Source of the DNA: UBA11865 sp963749825
GTDB lineage: Bacteria > Chloroflexota > Anaerolineae > Promineifilales > Promineifilaceae
Assembly: GCA_963749825.1 (NCBI GenBank)
Contig: CAVVOI010000009.1
Coordinates: forward strand, 682,001-746,000
Length of the DNA: 64,000 bases
Reading direction: 5' to 3'
The notes beneath the pieces were generated by a model that was not told where the DNA came from, did no database searches, and worked only from the letters and a program-made list of their open reading frames with translations. Numbering within the stretch: the stretch's first letter is position 1; every line of letters begins with the position of its first letter. The translations under genes and the position numbers were made by a program. Of this stretch, positions 44,303 to 53,204 are shown in pieces.

Positions 44303-44497
44303 ATGTCGAATTACAAACGTATTACCTTAGTCGTTTGCTCGAGTGCGCTAGCGGTCACTTTATTTTCCGCTTTCCTGTTCTCGGCCGCCCAGGCATCGGA
44401 AGTGGCAGGGGGTTTGGGTCAGTCTGATCAAATCGAGAAGAGCTTCGAAACCCCTGAATCTGCGGCTGCATTTATAGTAGATCGAGTATGCTGCTGA
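44303..44497 (+). CDS. signal-peptide segment of the giant repeat protein (frame-broken)
   Basis: ATG 44303 has AGAGG upstream. Residues 1-32 ('MSNYKRITLVVCSSALAV' to 'SAAQAS') are a Sec signal peptide with an AQA cleavage site. The homologous reading ends at about 'AAAFIV' (44479). Dropping one base near 44480 joins it to a frame that is open from 44481 ('IEYAADLIGQGAFILP') and continues into the 1,427-residue frame. I read this as the true N-terminus of the next entry. Confidence 0.65.
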   Translation: MSNYKRITLVVCSSALAVTLFSAFLFSAAQASEVAGGLGQSDQIEKSFETPESAAAFIVDRVCC

Positions 44498-44537
44498 CCT
44501 AATAGGTCAGGGGGCGTTTATTTTACCGACGACAACT

Positions 44538-47500
44538 TTGTCTATTTCGAATTTAAGCACTATTTGGGCAGTGGTCGATAAACAAAGCCCTACGATAGGC
44601 CCCAGGGTTTTTGTCGTTGAGGCTGAGGTAGTGAATACTGGCAGTGAACCGGCCGAAATGGTCAGCATCGTTCTCGATTACAATGAGGATCCGCCAAATG
44701 ACTGGATCCTGTTACCGGGCGAAGATCCAACAAGGACAATTTCGAGCCTGAAGCCGGGGGAGAGTTACTATGCCTATTGGTTTGTTAGTTATCCTGCTGT
44801 AGAAAATCTGGAGCATGGATACACGCTAAGCGCTCTTGCCGACAACGCCGAACCTGTTACAACAAACAAAAGCGTGTTTGACACTCCAGCACTCACGAAA
44901 ACGGTCAAAACCTTGGAGTTTCAGAGAACCGGCAATACTGGACAGGGGTTAACAGACGTAGAAGCTTTGGTGGGCGTGGCCTACACGATTACGGTGAATT
45001 ATGATTTGGGACAAAATCCTGATGAGCTAATTTTCGGTCCAGTTGGGAATTTTGACTTTGATCCTAGCGCTACTCGGTTGTTGTCGACAACCGTAAGTTT
45101 CCAGAACTTTGACGGCAGCCAACGAACCGATATTGATAACCAATTATATTTTCCATCTTTGCCTAAACTTCCTAACGGTAGCGATCCAACAAGAGCAGTC
45201 ACAACTTATAAGATGGTAGCCCTTAAGCCGGCTGAAACAAGGCTGTGCGCTTATACGGGAGTTCGCACCAATTCTGACAAGTACGATAAAGATTACTGCA
45301 CCAACGAAAGCGTGATTATCGTTTCGGGCACCAGTTTGATGGCGCTCCTCAAATCAGCAAGCAGCACGACAGTGATACAAAATGGTTTCATCACTTACAC
45401 CTTGGATTACACAAATAGTGGCAACGTAGGAATCCCGTTTGCCTGGATCTGGGATGAAATTGATCCAACAATAGGTTCGATAGTGGCCAGCACCAGCAAT
45501 CCGGCTCCTGATCCGGTTGCCTCCGACGAAAATCTGGTCGCCTGGAATCTAAATAACATTCCAGCGGCCGGGCAGCCGGGCAGTTCCGGGACTCTAACTC
45601 TAACCGTCGAAATCAACGGCGGCGGACAGGTGATGACCGATGGGATGCCAATTGTCAACAGTGCCAATTTTGGCATCAGTCCCAGCGGTTTACCTTCAGT
45701 GGAAGCGATTACCAGCACCATTACGAGCACGCTTCAGGCGCCGGCTGTCACAATTGAAAAAAGTGACGGACTAACCAGCGTCGGAGCCGGTAATGGGTTG
45801 ACCTATACCATTTCTTTGCAAAATAATGGTTCTGCACTAGCTACCGGTCTGGTAGTTACCGATCTATTACCCTCGGGTGTTGTGTTAGCCAGTACTCCGA
45901 CACCTGGCCCTGACGGCGCGGCGGGCAACGTACTCGAATGGTTTTCATCGACGCTTGGCGATTTGCAGCCAAATGGCGGCATGCTGACCCTAACGATACC
46001 AATTTCCGTTAACCCTGGAGTTGGCTACGAAACCATCTTGACCAACATGGCCAGGGTGAATTATCAAAATAGTTCCGGCTTCGTTTATCCCGAACAGGTA
46101 GCCGAGGACATGACGACCGTCGTTCGACCGTTAGCCGTTGTCGATGGCTACGCATTTGATGATCTGAATGGAGACGGTATCTTCAACGGTGGCGAAAGCG
46201 GATTAGCGAACGTTCAAGTTAGCCTTCCTTCGGCCGTGAATCCTCTGATATTGACTGGCGGTGATGGTTATTACCTTTTCACTATCGAAAATGAGGGGCC
46301 GATATCCGTAACCACTAGCACGCCTTCAGGTTACTTCCACACAACACCAGGAACAGTTTTTCTGGATAGCACATTAGGATTAACCCAAACGATAGATTTT
46401 GGATTCGCCTCAAATGGCGCTGACTTTGGTGTTTTATTTGGCACGGTTTTCGAAGACAGCAATAAAAACGGGTTCCAGCAGATTGGGGAGAACGGCTTGA
46501 ATGACGTCGTGATATCATCGGCCGGAGCCATGACGACGCCAGTTATGAGTGATGGTTTTGGGCGTTACACTCTTAAATTCGACTCAAGCGGTCCAACTGC
46601 CGTTGTGGAGACAAATCCGCCCGGTTGGGTATCGACGACGCCGGATGTTGTTTCAACTCTGGTTGGAACTGGGTCCAGTAACAATTCACCAATCAATTTT
46701 GGCGACTTCCAAGGTATAAAAATTACCGGTATGGTATTCGAAGACGCCAATGTAAACGGCGCCAACGATGGCGAAAGCGGCCTGGCGGGCGCTGTTATCG
46801 AGGCTGACGGCTCAATTTACACAACCGGAGCTTCGGGTGTCTATACTATCTATGTTAGCTCTGGAACGCAGCCCATCACGGTAACAGAAACCAATCCTGG
46901 GGGGTATGTTTCAACAAATGCCGTTCCTGTGAGCGGCACCAATAAGATTGATGATGATACCCTGGTAACTGGTGATCCACAATCCGGGAGTGTCTTTATT
47001 GGTGATTTTGGCGATGTCAGACCCGCAGATTTATCTATTTTGAAATCGGTCAATTCTGATATTGTCGCGGCAGGCACAACCATTACTTTCAGCCTGACTT
47101 TTACAAATTACGGACAATCAAATTCCCAGGGCATAACGATCGCTGATGAGTTGCCTGACGGTTTGAACTTTGGACAAGTTGTAAACCAGTCGGCTTCACT
47201 GACCGGCCCCAATCAATCAGGACAAACCATTACCTGGTCCTTAGAGTCGTTGGCTAGTAATGAGTCGGGATTTATCAACTTTACGGCTACACTCAGCCCG
47301 AACCTGGAAGAAAGTACAATTATTACCAATGTGGCCATGGTTTCCGCAAATACTCCTGATTTGGAGATGGACAATAACGAATCTTCAGTAGAAGTTGCCG
47401 TGATCCGACAATCTGATCTAGCTGTTGAGAAGATGGGCGAACCACCTTTAGTTATTGCAGGAGAACAGCTCACATATACGGTCGAGGTATTCAACTATGG

Positions 47501-48821
47501 ACCGTCGGATGCTGGCGGTGTAACCGTGTTTGATGATTGGCCTGCGGACTTGATCTATCTATCGGCCGATTCCAGCCTTGGAAACTACGACCCTGATTCT
47601 GGAGTCTGGTCAGTGGGAGACTTAACATTCAATAGTAGCGCTATCTTGACGATTGTTGCCAAAGTCGATCCCGGTTCTCAAATCACGATAACAAATGTGG
47701 TTACAGTAACGGCTGAGCCTGAAGATCTAGTGGATTCGAACAACCAGAGTCTTGTAGAAACGGCCGTAAGAACATCAGCCGATCTATCTATAGTCAAATA
47801 TGGTTTGCCTGATCCGGTCGCGCCCGGAGGTACCGTCACTTATACACTAGTTTTCACGAACAACGGTCCTTCGGATGCCTCGGCGGTCATCATAACGGAT
47901 ACATTGGACTCGGACGTTAAGTTTGGCGGCGTCGTCACGGCGAATGTGCTTCTGAATGGACCTTCTGTCACTGGGCAGCTCGTGTCCTGGGAAATGAGTA
48001 GGTTTGAAGCGGGTGAAGTTGGCACGTTAATTTATACAGCCACGGTTCATCCAGCGGCGGCAGGATCAATCACGAACGAGGTCCAAATTTCTGCGGGAAC
48101 GCCAGATCCGGACCAGAAGAATAATCAATCAGAAACCCTAGTAACCATTGGCGACCCTGATGTTGGCACCATCTATGGTTATGTTTTTACCGATAACAAT
48201 GGCAATGGACAACAAGATTCTGGAGAAGCTGGCATCGAAGGTGTTTCGGTTTCGCTTGATGGCTCTTACACGACTACAAGTGATGTTGATGGCCTATTCA
48301 TATTTCTCACCGGTATTGCCGGCGTTCACAATGTAATTGAAAGCCAACCTGGTGGTTACTTCTCGACCACGCCAGATGAGGTCCATGTTGCCGTTATTCT
48401 TGGTAATAGTTACTTGGTTTACTTCGGTGAAGCTCCGGATGATATCGGTTTCGCCTCGATTTTTGGTACGGTGTTTGAGGATGCCGACAGCAGCCAGAGC
48501 TGGGATTTCGAAGAAGTAGGATTGAAAGGCGTGACGGTTACACTTGATATGGTCACTTCTGTCGAGACGGATCTATACGGCCAATTCACTTTTTCGACAA
48601 CGGTTACCGGAGAACACACAGTCATTGAAACTGATCCCGAATTTTACTTCTCGACCACCCCGAATACGGTAACGGTGGAGTTGGCTTTGAATACGAGCGA
48701 GGAAGTAAATTTCGGCGACGTGCGAGTTGATGTGGCGACTTGCGATGCGGATGAGTTTGAGGAAGATGACCAGTATACTGAGGCAAACGAGTTGCCTATA
48801 GGTCGAGGAACAGGCGCATGA
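44538..48821 (+). CDS. giant secreted repeat protein: DUF11 and SdrD_B modules (main part)
   Basis: This frame, open from 44481, encodes the bulk of a surface protein of about 1,780 residues once joined to the flanking pieces. Modules by position: DUF11-like at about 45340-45690 and 45750-46120; SdrD_B at 46130-46420, 46430-46710 and 46720-47020; DUF11 at 47025-47400, 47405-47770 and 47780-48140; SdrD_B at 48160-48440 and 48450-48720. SdrD_B starts look like 'GTVFEDSNKNGFQQIGENGL'. DUF11 units show 'ADLSIVKYGLPDPVAPGGTV'. The TTG at 44538 is not the real start. The frame ends at TGA 48819 inside a PPC domain that continues in the next frame. Role probably adhesion or sheath structure. Confidence 0.8.
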   Translation: MSISNLSTIWAVVDKQSPTIGPRVFVVEAEVVNTGSEPAEMVSIVLDYNEDPPNDWILLPGEDPTRTISSLKPGESYYAYWFVSYPAVENLEHGYTLSALADNAEPVTTNKSVFDTPALTKTVKTLEFQRTGNTGQGLTDVEALVGVAYTITVNYDLGQNPDELIFGPVGNFDFDPSATRLLSTTVSFQNFDGSQRTDIDNQLYFPSLPKLPNGSDPTRAVTTYKMVALKPAETRLCAYTGVRTNSDKYDKDYCTNESVIIVSGTSLMALLKSASSTTVIQNGFITYTLDYTNSGNVGIPFAWIWDEIDPTIGSIVASTSNPAPDPVASDENLVAWNLNNIPAAGQPGSSGTLTLTVEINGGGQVMTDGMPIVNSANFGISPSGLPSVEAITSTITSTLQAPAVTIEKSDGLTSVGAGNGLTYTISLQNNGSALATGLVVTDLLPSGVVLASTPTPGPDGAAGNVLEWFSSTLGDLQPNGGMLTLTIPISVNPGVGYETILTNMARVNYQNSSGFVYPEQVAEDMTTVVRPLAVVDGYAFDDLNGDGIFNGGESGLANVQVSLPSAVNPLILTGGDGYYLFTIENEGPISVTTSTPSGYFHTTPGTVFLDSTLGLTQTIDFGFASNGADFGVLFGTVFEDSNKNGFQQIGENGLNDVVISSAGAMTTPVMSDGFGRYTLKFDSSGPTAVVETNPPGWVSTTPDVVSTLVGTGSSNNSPINFGDFQGIKITGMVFEDANVNGANDGESGLAGAVIEADGSIYTTGASGVYTIYVSSGTQPITVTETNPGGYVSTNAVPVSGTNKIDDDTLVTGDPQSGSVFIGDFGDVRPADLSILKSVNSDIVAAGTTITFSLTFTNYGQSNSQGITIADELPDGLNFGQVVNQSASLTGPNQSGQTITWSLESLASNESGFINFTATLSPNLEESTIITNVAMVSANTPDLEMDNNESSVEVAVIRQSDLAVEKMGEPPLVIAGEQLTYTVEVFNYGPSDAGGVTVFDDWPADLIYLSADSSLGNYDPDSGVWSVGDLTFNSSAILTIVAKVDPGSQITITNVVTVTAEPEDLVDSNNQSLVETAVRTSADLSIVKYGLPDPVAPGGTVTYTLVFTNNGPSDASAVIITDTLDSDVKFGGVVTANVLLNGPSVTGQLVSWEMSRFEAGEVGTLIYTATVHPAAAGSITNEVQISAGTPDPDQKNNQSETLVTIGDPDVGTIYGYVFTDNNGNGQQDSGEAGIEGVSVSLDGSYTTTSDVDGLFIFLTGIAGVHNVIESQPGGYFSTTPDEVHVAVILGNSYLVYFGEAPDDIGFASIFGTVFEDADSSQSWDFEEVGLKGVTVTLDMVTSVETDLYGQFTFSTTVTGEHTVIETDPEFYFSTTPNTVTVELALNTSEEVNFGDVRVDVATCDADEFEEDDQYTEANELPIGRGTGA

Positions 48822-48855
48822 TTTTTGTGATGATGCCGTTGATTGGCTCAAAGTA

Positions 48856-49287
48856 ATGGTAACAGCGGGTCAAGGTTACACCTTTACTACCTCTTCATGG
48901 GGACAGCGAGCGGATACATACCTGGCTTTATTCGATGAAGATGGAAAGTCGCTTCTTGCAGCCAATGACGATATGGAAGGCAGTGCAGACTACTCTTCGC
49001 AAATCAAGTGGATAGCAACCGAATCGGGCGAGGTCTTTGTTCGTGTGACAAATCGGGCCGCACTTGAGGGATATCACAGTGATTACCGGATATGGGTCGA
49101 AGAGGAACAACTCACGTTCCTGTTCCTGCCATTCGTGACGGTTGAGCAGCCGACCCAGGCGACCAATGGTCAGTCCGCGTTGTTTAGCTTGGTACAGACA
49201 GAGGAAGAGCTAATAAGTCCAATGGTTCCAAATGATCCTCTTGGGGTAATCGTCCACAGCTGCCCCGACTCTTACGAAGTCGGATGA
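48856..49287 (+). CDS. PPC-domain segment of the giant repeat protein (frame-broken)
   Basis: The homologous sequence is open from about 48817 ('HDFCDDAVDWLKVMVTAGQG') and runs to 49285. It completes the PPC (pre-peptidase C-terminal) beta-sandwich whose first strand 'DEFEEDDQYTEANELPIG' lies at the end of the preceding frame. 'RADTYLALFDEDGKSLLAAN' and 'SGEVFVRVTN' are typical PPC strands. At the end 'CPDSYE' begins another PPC-type unit, which continues in the next frame as 'DDTWQLAKPI'. Confidence 0.65.
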   Translation: MVTAGQGYTFTTSSWGQRADTYLALFDEDGKSLLAANDDMEGSADYSSQIKWIATESGEVFVRVTNRAALEGYHSDYRIWVEEEQLTFLFLPFVTVEQPTQATNGQSALFSLVQTEEELISPMVPNDPLGVIVHSCPDSYEVG

Positions 49288-49297
49288 TACCTGGCAA

Positions 49298-49657
49298 TTG
49301 GCTAAACCGATAATAGACGGTCTGTCCCAATGGCATTCTTTCGACAGCGATCCAGTCAAATATTCGGCCGACAAGGACTTCGCTTCCTTTGAAGTCCTTT
49401 CCGGTCAAGAGATCACTTTCACCGTTTCCTCCAATTTGGGAGTGGGGGTGCTCCTAGAAGTGTATGACAAGTCGGGCAACATGCTTGGATTAACAGGAAC
49501 CGACTATCTTTTCGTCTCTGGTTTGCAATCAGGGCAATACTTCCTCAGCGCCAGTCCGATAGGCCTGGCATATAGTTGCGTAGAAGATGAGGGTTACGAG
49601 TTATTGGCCGTAAAAGAAGAATTCCATTTCTTGTTGATACCGGCAATGGTGAATTGA
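49298..49657 (+). CDS. C-terminal PPC-like segment of the giant repeat protein (frame-broken)
   Basis: These 119 residues continue 'CPDSYE' of the previous frame: 'DDTWQLAKPIIDGLSQWHSF', 'SADKDFASFEVLSGQEITFT' and 'LLEVYDKSGNMLGL'. The block CPDxYExDDTW recurs in secreted Chloroflexota proteins as far as I recall. The protein ends at TGA 49655-49657. A surplus base near 49280 explains the break. No sorting signal or membrane anchor is visible at the end. Confidence 0.65.
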   Translation: MAKPIIDGLSQWHSFDSDPVKYSADKDFASFEVLSGQEITFTVSSNLGVGVLLEVYDKSGNMLGLTGTDYLFVSGLQSGQYFLSASPIGLAYSCVEDEGYELLAVKEEFHFLLIPAMVN

Positions 49658-49675
49658 GCTCGTTGATAAACTAAA

Positions 49676-49702
49676 AAAGCTCTAAGCCTCTTGGCTTGGA
49701 GC
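49676..49702 (-). terminator. hairpin with poly-A/poly-T flank, likely bidirectional terminator
   Basis: GCTCTAAGCC pairs with GGCTTGGAGC around a four-base loop. On the minus strand a run of six T follows; on the plus strand only ATTTTG follows. It lies about 20 bases after the giant gene. Confidence 0.5.
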
Positions 49703-49727
49703 CCATAATTTTGTTTAATGAATGCAA

Positions 49728-49757
49728 GGCACCGGCTATCGCTCGGCCGGTGTTTTG
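49728..49757 (+). terminator. rho-independent terminator after the giant repeat protein
   Basis: CACCGGC pairs with GCCGGTG around a nine-base loop, followed by TTTTGC. It is the second hairpin between the giant gene and the penicillin-binding protein. Confidence 0.55.
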
Positions 49758-49827
49758 CATTAAAGTACATTAACGGTAGCTCTATGATCTTGCCGATTAG
49801 ACGACAGAAAGAGACAATCCGCCTGTC

Positions 49828-50097
49828 ATGCCAAGAAGTACACGAATCACACGCCGAAGGACTATTCGAGCGAAATCCAGGCATCATAGCATTAAGACTT
49901 TTTTTAAGATTAGTGGCATCCTGTTAATAGGATTGTTCATTATCGGTCTTTTATTTGTTGCCGTTGGTCTTGTCGGGGCGGCCGCTGCCTATGAAGAATT
50001 TGTCTCGCAATTGCCCGAATTTAGCGATGTCGAACGCCTCGGACAAGATAGCCAGACGACATTTGAGACAACGAAGATATTACGCCTGGGGGGATGA
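49828..50097 (+). CDS. N-terminal part of a class A penicillin-binding protein (frame-broken)
   Basis: ATG 49828 opens the true N-terminus: a basic cytoplasmic tail ('MPRSTRITRRRTIRAKSR') and one membrane helix (about residues 27-56, 'ISGILLIGLFIIGLLFVAVG'). Homologous reading reaches 'TTFETTKI' at 50079. A surplus T in ATATTAC near 50080 then shifts the frame, and 'YAWGDDPDGNGYRDLVPIYE' follows in the next frame. The final residues 'LRLGG' are out of frame. It belongs with the entry below. Confidence 0.7.
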   Translation: MPRSTRITRRRTIRAKSRHHSIKTFFKISGILLIGLFIIGLLFVAVGLVGAAAAYEEFVSQLPEFSDVERLGQDSQTTFETTKILRLGG

Positions 50098-52876
50098 TCC
50101 TGATGGGAATGGCTACCGGGATTTGGTCCCGATTTATGAAGTGATCGATCCTCTTGGCGGTGACCGGCAGTGGCTGACACTTGAGGAGATGTCGCGCAAT
50201 CTCATAGACGCGACGGTAGCAATAGAAGATAGGAGCTTTTGGTCAAATCAGGGATTTGATGTCCAGGGTATCGGCCGGGCATTATACGAGTATGTCATCT
50301 TAGGAGGACAGATCCAGGGTGGGTCATCGATCACTCAACAGGTGGTGAAGAACACGTTGATCGAAGATGAGCGCCGGGTTGTAGGCGAAACCATCAATCT
50401 GGATGATTATCGACGCAAACTCGAGGAGTTGTTATTAGCTCAACAATTGTCCCAGGTTTACACCAAGGAACAGATACTGGAATGGTATCTAAACACCAAC
50501 TTCTATGGAAACCTAGCTTATGGTATTGAAGCCGCCGCCAGGGTCTACTTCGATAAATCAGCCGCAGAATTGACCTTGGCCGAAGCGGCGATGTTGGCGG
50601 CGATCCCACAGTCGCCTGCTTTGAATCCGATCGATAATCTAGTGGAGGCGAAAGAGCGCCAGGAATTAGTCTTGGAAGCCATGCTTCGCGAAGAATTCAT
50701 TAGCAGAGAAGCGTGGCTTGCGGCAAAGACTGAGCCAATGGACGTCTCTCCAGGGCTTGAAGAAAGATTTGATATTATCGCGCCTCATTTTTCTCAATAT
50801 GTTCGCAAACAACTTGAAAAGATGTTCGGTCCAGTTCAGGTTTTGCGCGGTGGCTTGCGGGTGTATACAACGTTAGACTTAACCGTGCAGCGCCAGGCTG
50901 AGTGCCTGGCCCGAACGCAAGTCGCGCGCCTATCGGGAGAAATTGACAACACGCTCCCTGCCGATGAATTGGCAAAGTGCCCGGCTTTGGAATATTTGAC
51001 GCCTTTACGCGAATCAGACGTGGGCGTGGATCATAATGTAAACAATGCCTCGCTCGTCGCCTTAGACCCTAAGACTGGCGAAATACGGGCCATGGTGGGC
51101 AGTATCGATTACTGGAACGAAGAAATTGACGGTTCTTTTAATGTGGCTGTCGATGGACTTCGACAACCTGGCTCGGCCTTCAAACCATTCACCTATCTTA
51201 CGGCCCTCAGTCAAGGCTACACGGCTTCAACGATGGTTCTCGATGTGGAGACCGATTTTGGTAGTGATTATGATGGTACGGCCTACGTCCCTCAGAATTA
51301 TGACCGCAACTTTCACGGTCCGATGCGTTTGCGCGAAGCCTTAGCCAACAGCTATAACGTTCCAGCCGTCGAAGTCATGAGTTGGGTGGGCGTCGACAAG
51401 GTAATCCGTACAGCTCATAGTTTGGGCATAACGAGCCTCGACGAGGGTCCTTACTCTTATGGTTTGCCTTTAACCTTGGGCGGGGGAGAGGTTAGCCTGC
51501 TTGATATGGTCTATGCCTTTTCGGTGATAGATAACATGGGAGTGATGATTGGCCAGCCAGTGCCAGAACAAGAAAAACGATTGGGCTTTCGATCACTAGA
51601 TCCTGTCGCCATATTACGAGTCGAGGACAAAGACGGCCGGATAATCTACGAATATAACCAACCCCAAAATCGCGAAATCTTGACCCCGCAGCTAGCCTTC
51701 CTGATGAACGATATGCTTTCTGACCGTAACAGTCGTTGCCAGGGCTTTGGCTGTCCGAATGCCATGGAATTACCAAATAACCGACCAGCGGCAGCAAAGA
51801 CAGGTACGACAAATGATTTTAGAGATGCCTGGACTGTCGGTTATACGCCCCAATTGGTTTCCGGAGTTTGGGTGGGAAACACCAATAATGAGCCAATGGA
51901 AAATGTGCCTGGTTCCAAAGGGGCCGCTCCTATTTGGCAAGCCTTTATGAGTTGGGTGCTGGTGGAGGAAGCGGTCGAATTATGGCAAAGGCCGCAAGGG
52001 TTAATTCAAACAGCAGTCTGCGATATCTCAGGCTTATTACCTACCTCGCAATGTCCTACCGTAAATGAGTATTTTATTGAAGGGACTGAGCCATCCGTGT
52101 ACGACAATATGTACCAGGAGTTTCGCATTAATCGAGAGACAGGTCGTCTGGCGACGTTTTCAACCCCACCGGAGTTGATCGATTCTAGAATTTATATCAT
52201 CTATCCGGATAGGGCAGCCGACTGGGTCCGAGAAAACGAGATCGAACAGCCGCCAGGAGACTACGATACTATCCGTACCGAAACAGGCAATACCGGGGAT
52301 GCGGCCATTCTTTCTCTGCAACCATTCCAATATATTAAGGATGAAGTTGCCATTGTCGGTAATGTAAAAGGTGACAATGTGGCTTTTTACCGACTGTCAT
52401 ACTTTCCTGGATTGACTCCACTTGATTTACAAGCCATAACCGAGGAAATTCGAGGTACTAAAGACAATGAGATCCTTGGATATTGGGATGTCAGCAATTT
52501 AGAAGGGCTCTATACTGTGCTCTTAACCATCGTACATGATGATGGAACATTCGAAGAGGTCAGCGTGCCAGTTACTATTGACAATTCACCGCCAGAGGCC
52601 GAGATCTTATTCCCTTTACCGGAACAAATTATATTTGAGGACGATGAATGGATCATTGTCCAGGCACGAGTAGAGGATGATACTTCTGTAGATAAAGTTC
52701 AATTCTACGTTGATAACGCTGGCGTTCCATTTGCCATCAGCACTGTACCACCTTTCACAAAGAAATGGACAATTCCTGGTCCGGGGTGCCATACATTTAA
52801 AGTTGTCGCCTATGATGCTGCGGGTAATGAAGCCACGAGTGACTCTGTTCAAGCCTGCATCGTCGAAAACTCATAG
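49955..52876 (+). CDS. class A penicillin-binding protein (transglycosylase/transpeptidase), main part
   Basis: PBP1-type enzymes polymerise glycan strands and cross-link peptidoglycan outside the membrane. Homologous sequence starts at 50081; the residues before that are a chance extension. The GT51 domain shows 'ATVAIEDRSFWSNQGFDVQG', 'GGSSITQQVVKN' and 'EQILEWYLNTNFYGN'. The transpeptidase has 'RQPGSAFKPFTYL' (Ser nucleophile, SxxK), 'ANSYNVPAV' (SxN) and 'AAKTGTTNDFRDAW' (KTG). After about residue 860 an Ig-like module follows ('PPEAEILFPLPEQIIFED', 'KVQFYVDNAGVPFA', 'HTFKVVAYDAAGN'). Whole gene 49828-52876 is about 1,015 residues with one frame break. Confidence 0.88.
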   Translation: MLPLVLSGRPLPMKNLSRNCPNLAMSNASDKIARRHLRQRRYYAWGDDPDGNGYRDLVPIYEVIDPLGGDRQWLTLEEMSRNLIDATVAIEDRSFWSNQGFDVQGIGRALYEYVILGGQIQGGSSITQQVVKNTLIEDERRVVGETINLDDYRRKLEELLLAQQLSQVYTKEQILEWYLNTNFYGNLAYGIEAAARVYFDKSAAELTLAEAAMLAAIPQSPALNPIDNLVEAKERQELVLEAMLREEFISREAWLAAKTEPMDVSPGLEERFDIIAPHFSQYVRKQLEKMFGPVQVLRGGLRVYTTLDLTVQRQAECLARTQVARLSGEIDNTLPADELAKCPALEYLTPLRESDVGVDHNVNNASLVALDPKTGEIRAMVGSIDYWNEEIDGSFNVAVDGLRQPGSAFKPFTYLTALSQGYTASTMVLDVETDFGSDYDGTAYVPQNYDRNFHGPMRLREALANSYNVPAVEVMSWVGVDKVIRTAHSLGITSLDEGPYSYGLPLTLGGGEVSLLDMVYAFSVIDNMGVMIGQPVPEQEKRLGFRSLDPVAILRVEDKDGRIIYEYNQPQNREILTPQLAFLMNDMLSDRNSRCQGFGCPNAMELPNNRPAAAKTGTTNDFRDAWTVGYTPQLVSGVWVGNTNNEPMENVPGSKGAAPIWQAFMSWVLVEEAVELWQRPQGLIQTAVCDISGLLPTSQCPTVNEYFIEGTEPSVYDNMYQEFRINRETGRLATFSTPPELIDSRIYIIYPDRAADWVRENEIEQPPGDYDTIRTETGNTGDAAILSLQPFQYIKDEVAIVGNVKGDNVAFYRLSYFPGLTPLDLQAITEEIRGTKDNEILGYWDVSNLEGLYTVLLTIVHDDGTFEEVSVPVTIDNSPPEAEILFPLPEQIIFEDDEWIIVQARVEDDTSVDKVQFYVDNAGVPFAISTVPPFTKKWTIPGPGCHTFKVVAYDAAGNEATSDSVQACIVENS

Positions 52877-53204
52877 ACTCTTAACTGAACCATTCGTCTA
52901 AAGCCAATTTACCATAATCTCCCTTCACGCCCCATTCACGCCATATTTACGGGGTGCATACGGACATCCCCCCATGTGTGGCGTATTCTCATGGTACGTT
53001 CCTGCGTCTGGCATCTATTAGAATCCATCAGATGTTTGGCACAAAGGCTTTCGCTCAAAAGTAAAAATTGTTCATTTTTACATCTTCTGACGAACTAGAG
53101 AGCCGGAATAATCTTCCAAATAATAGAATTTTATCTCCTGCTATTGTCAACTAGCGTATCGTTTCGCTGTATTCAGTGGTCCAACTAAATAGATAGGAGC
53201 CAAG
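52877..53204. other. intergenic region before the histidine kinase
   Basis: These 328 bases hold no supported gene. A perfect eight-base hairpin (GTAAAAAT / ATTTTTAC, 53061-53081) is AT-only apart from its ends and lacks a following T run. A weak promoter-like TTGTCA lies near 53145. AGGAG before GTG 53205 is the next gene's ribosome site. Confidence 0.5.

Noticed and set aside
44303..49657. Programmed +1 frameshifting as cause of the breaks
   Set aside because: The break sites share no slippery codon, stop-codon context or stimulatory hairpin, and the breaks occur in unrelated genes.
53061..53081. Perfect eight-base AT-rich hairpin as terminator of the PBP gene
   Set aside because: No T run follows and it is about 185 bases beyond the stop.
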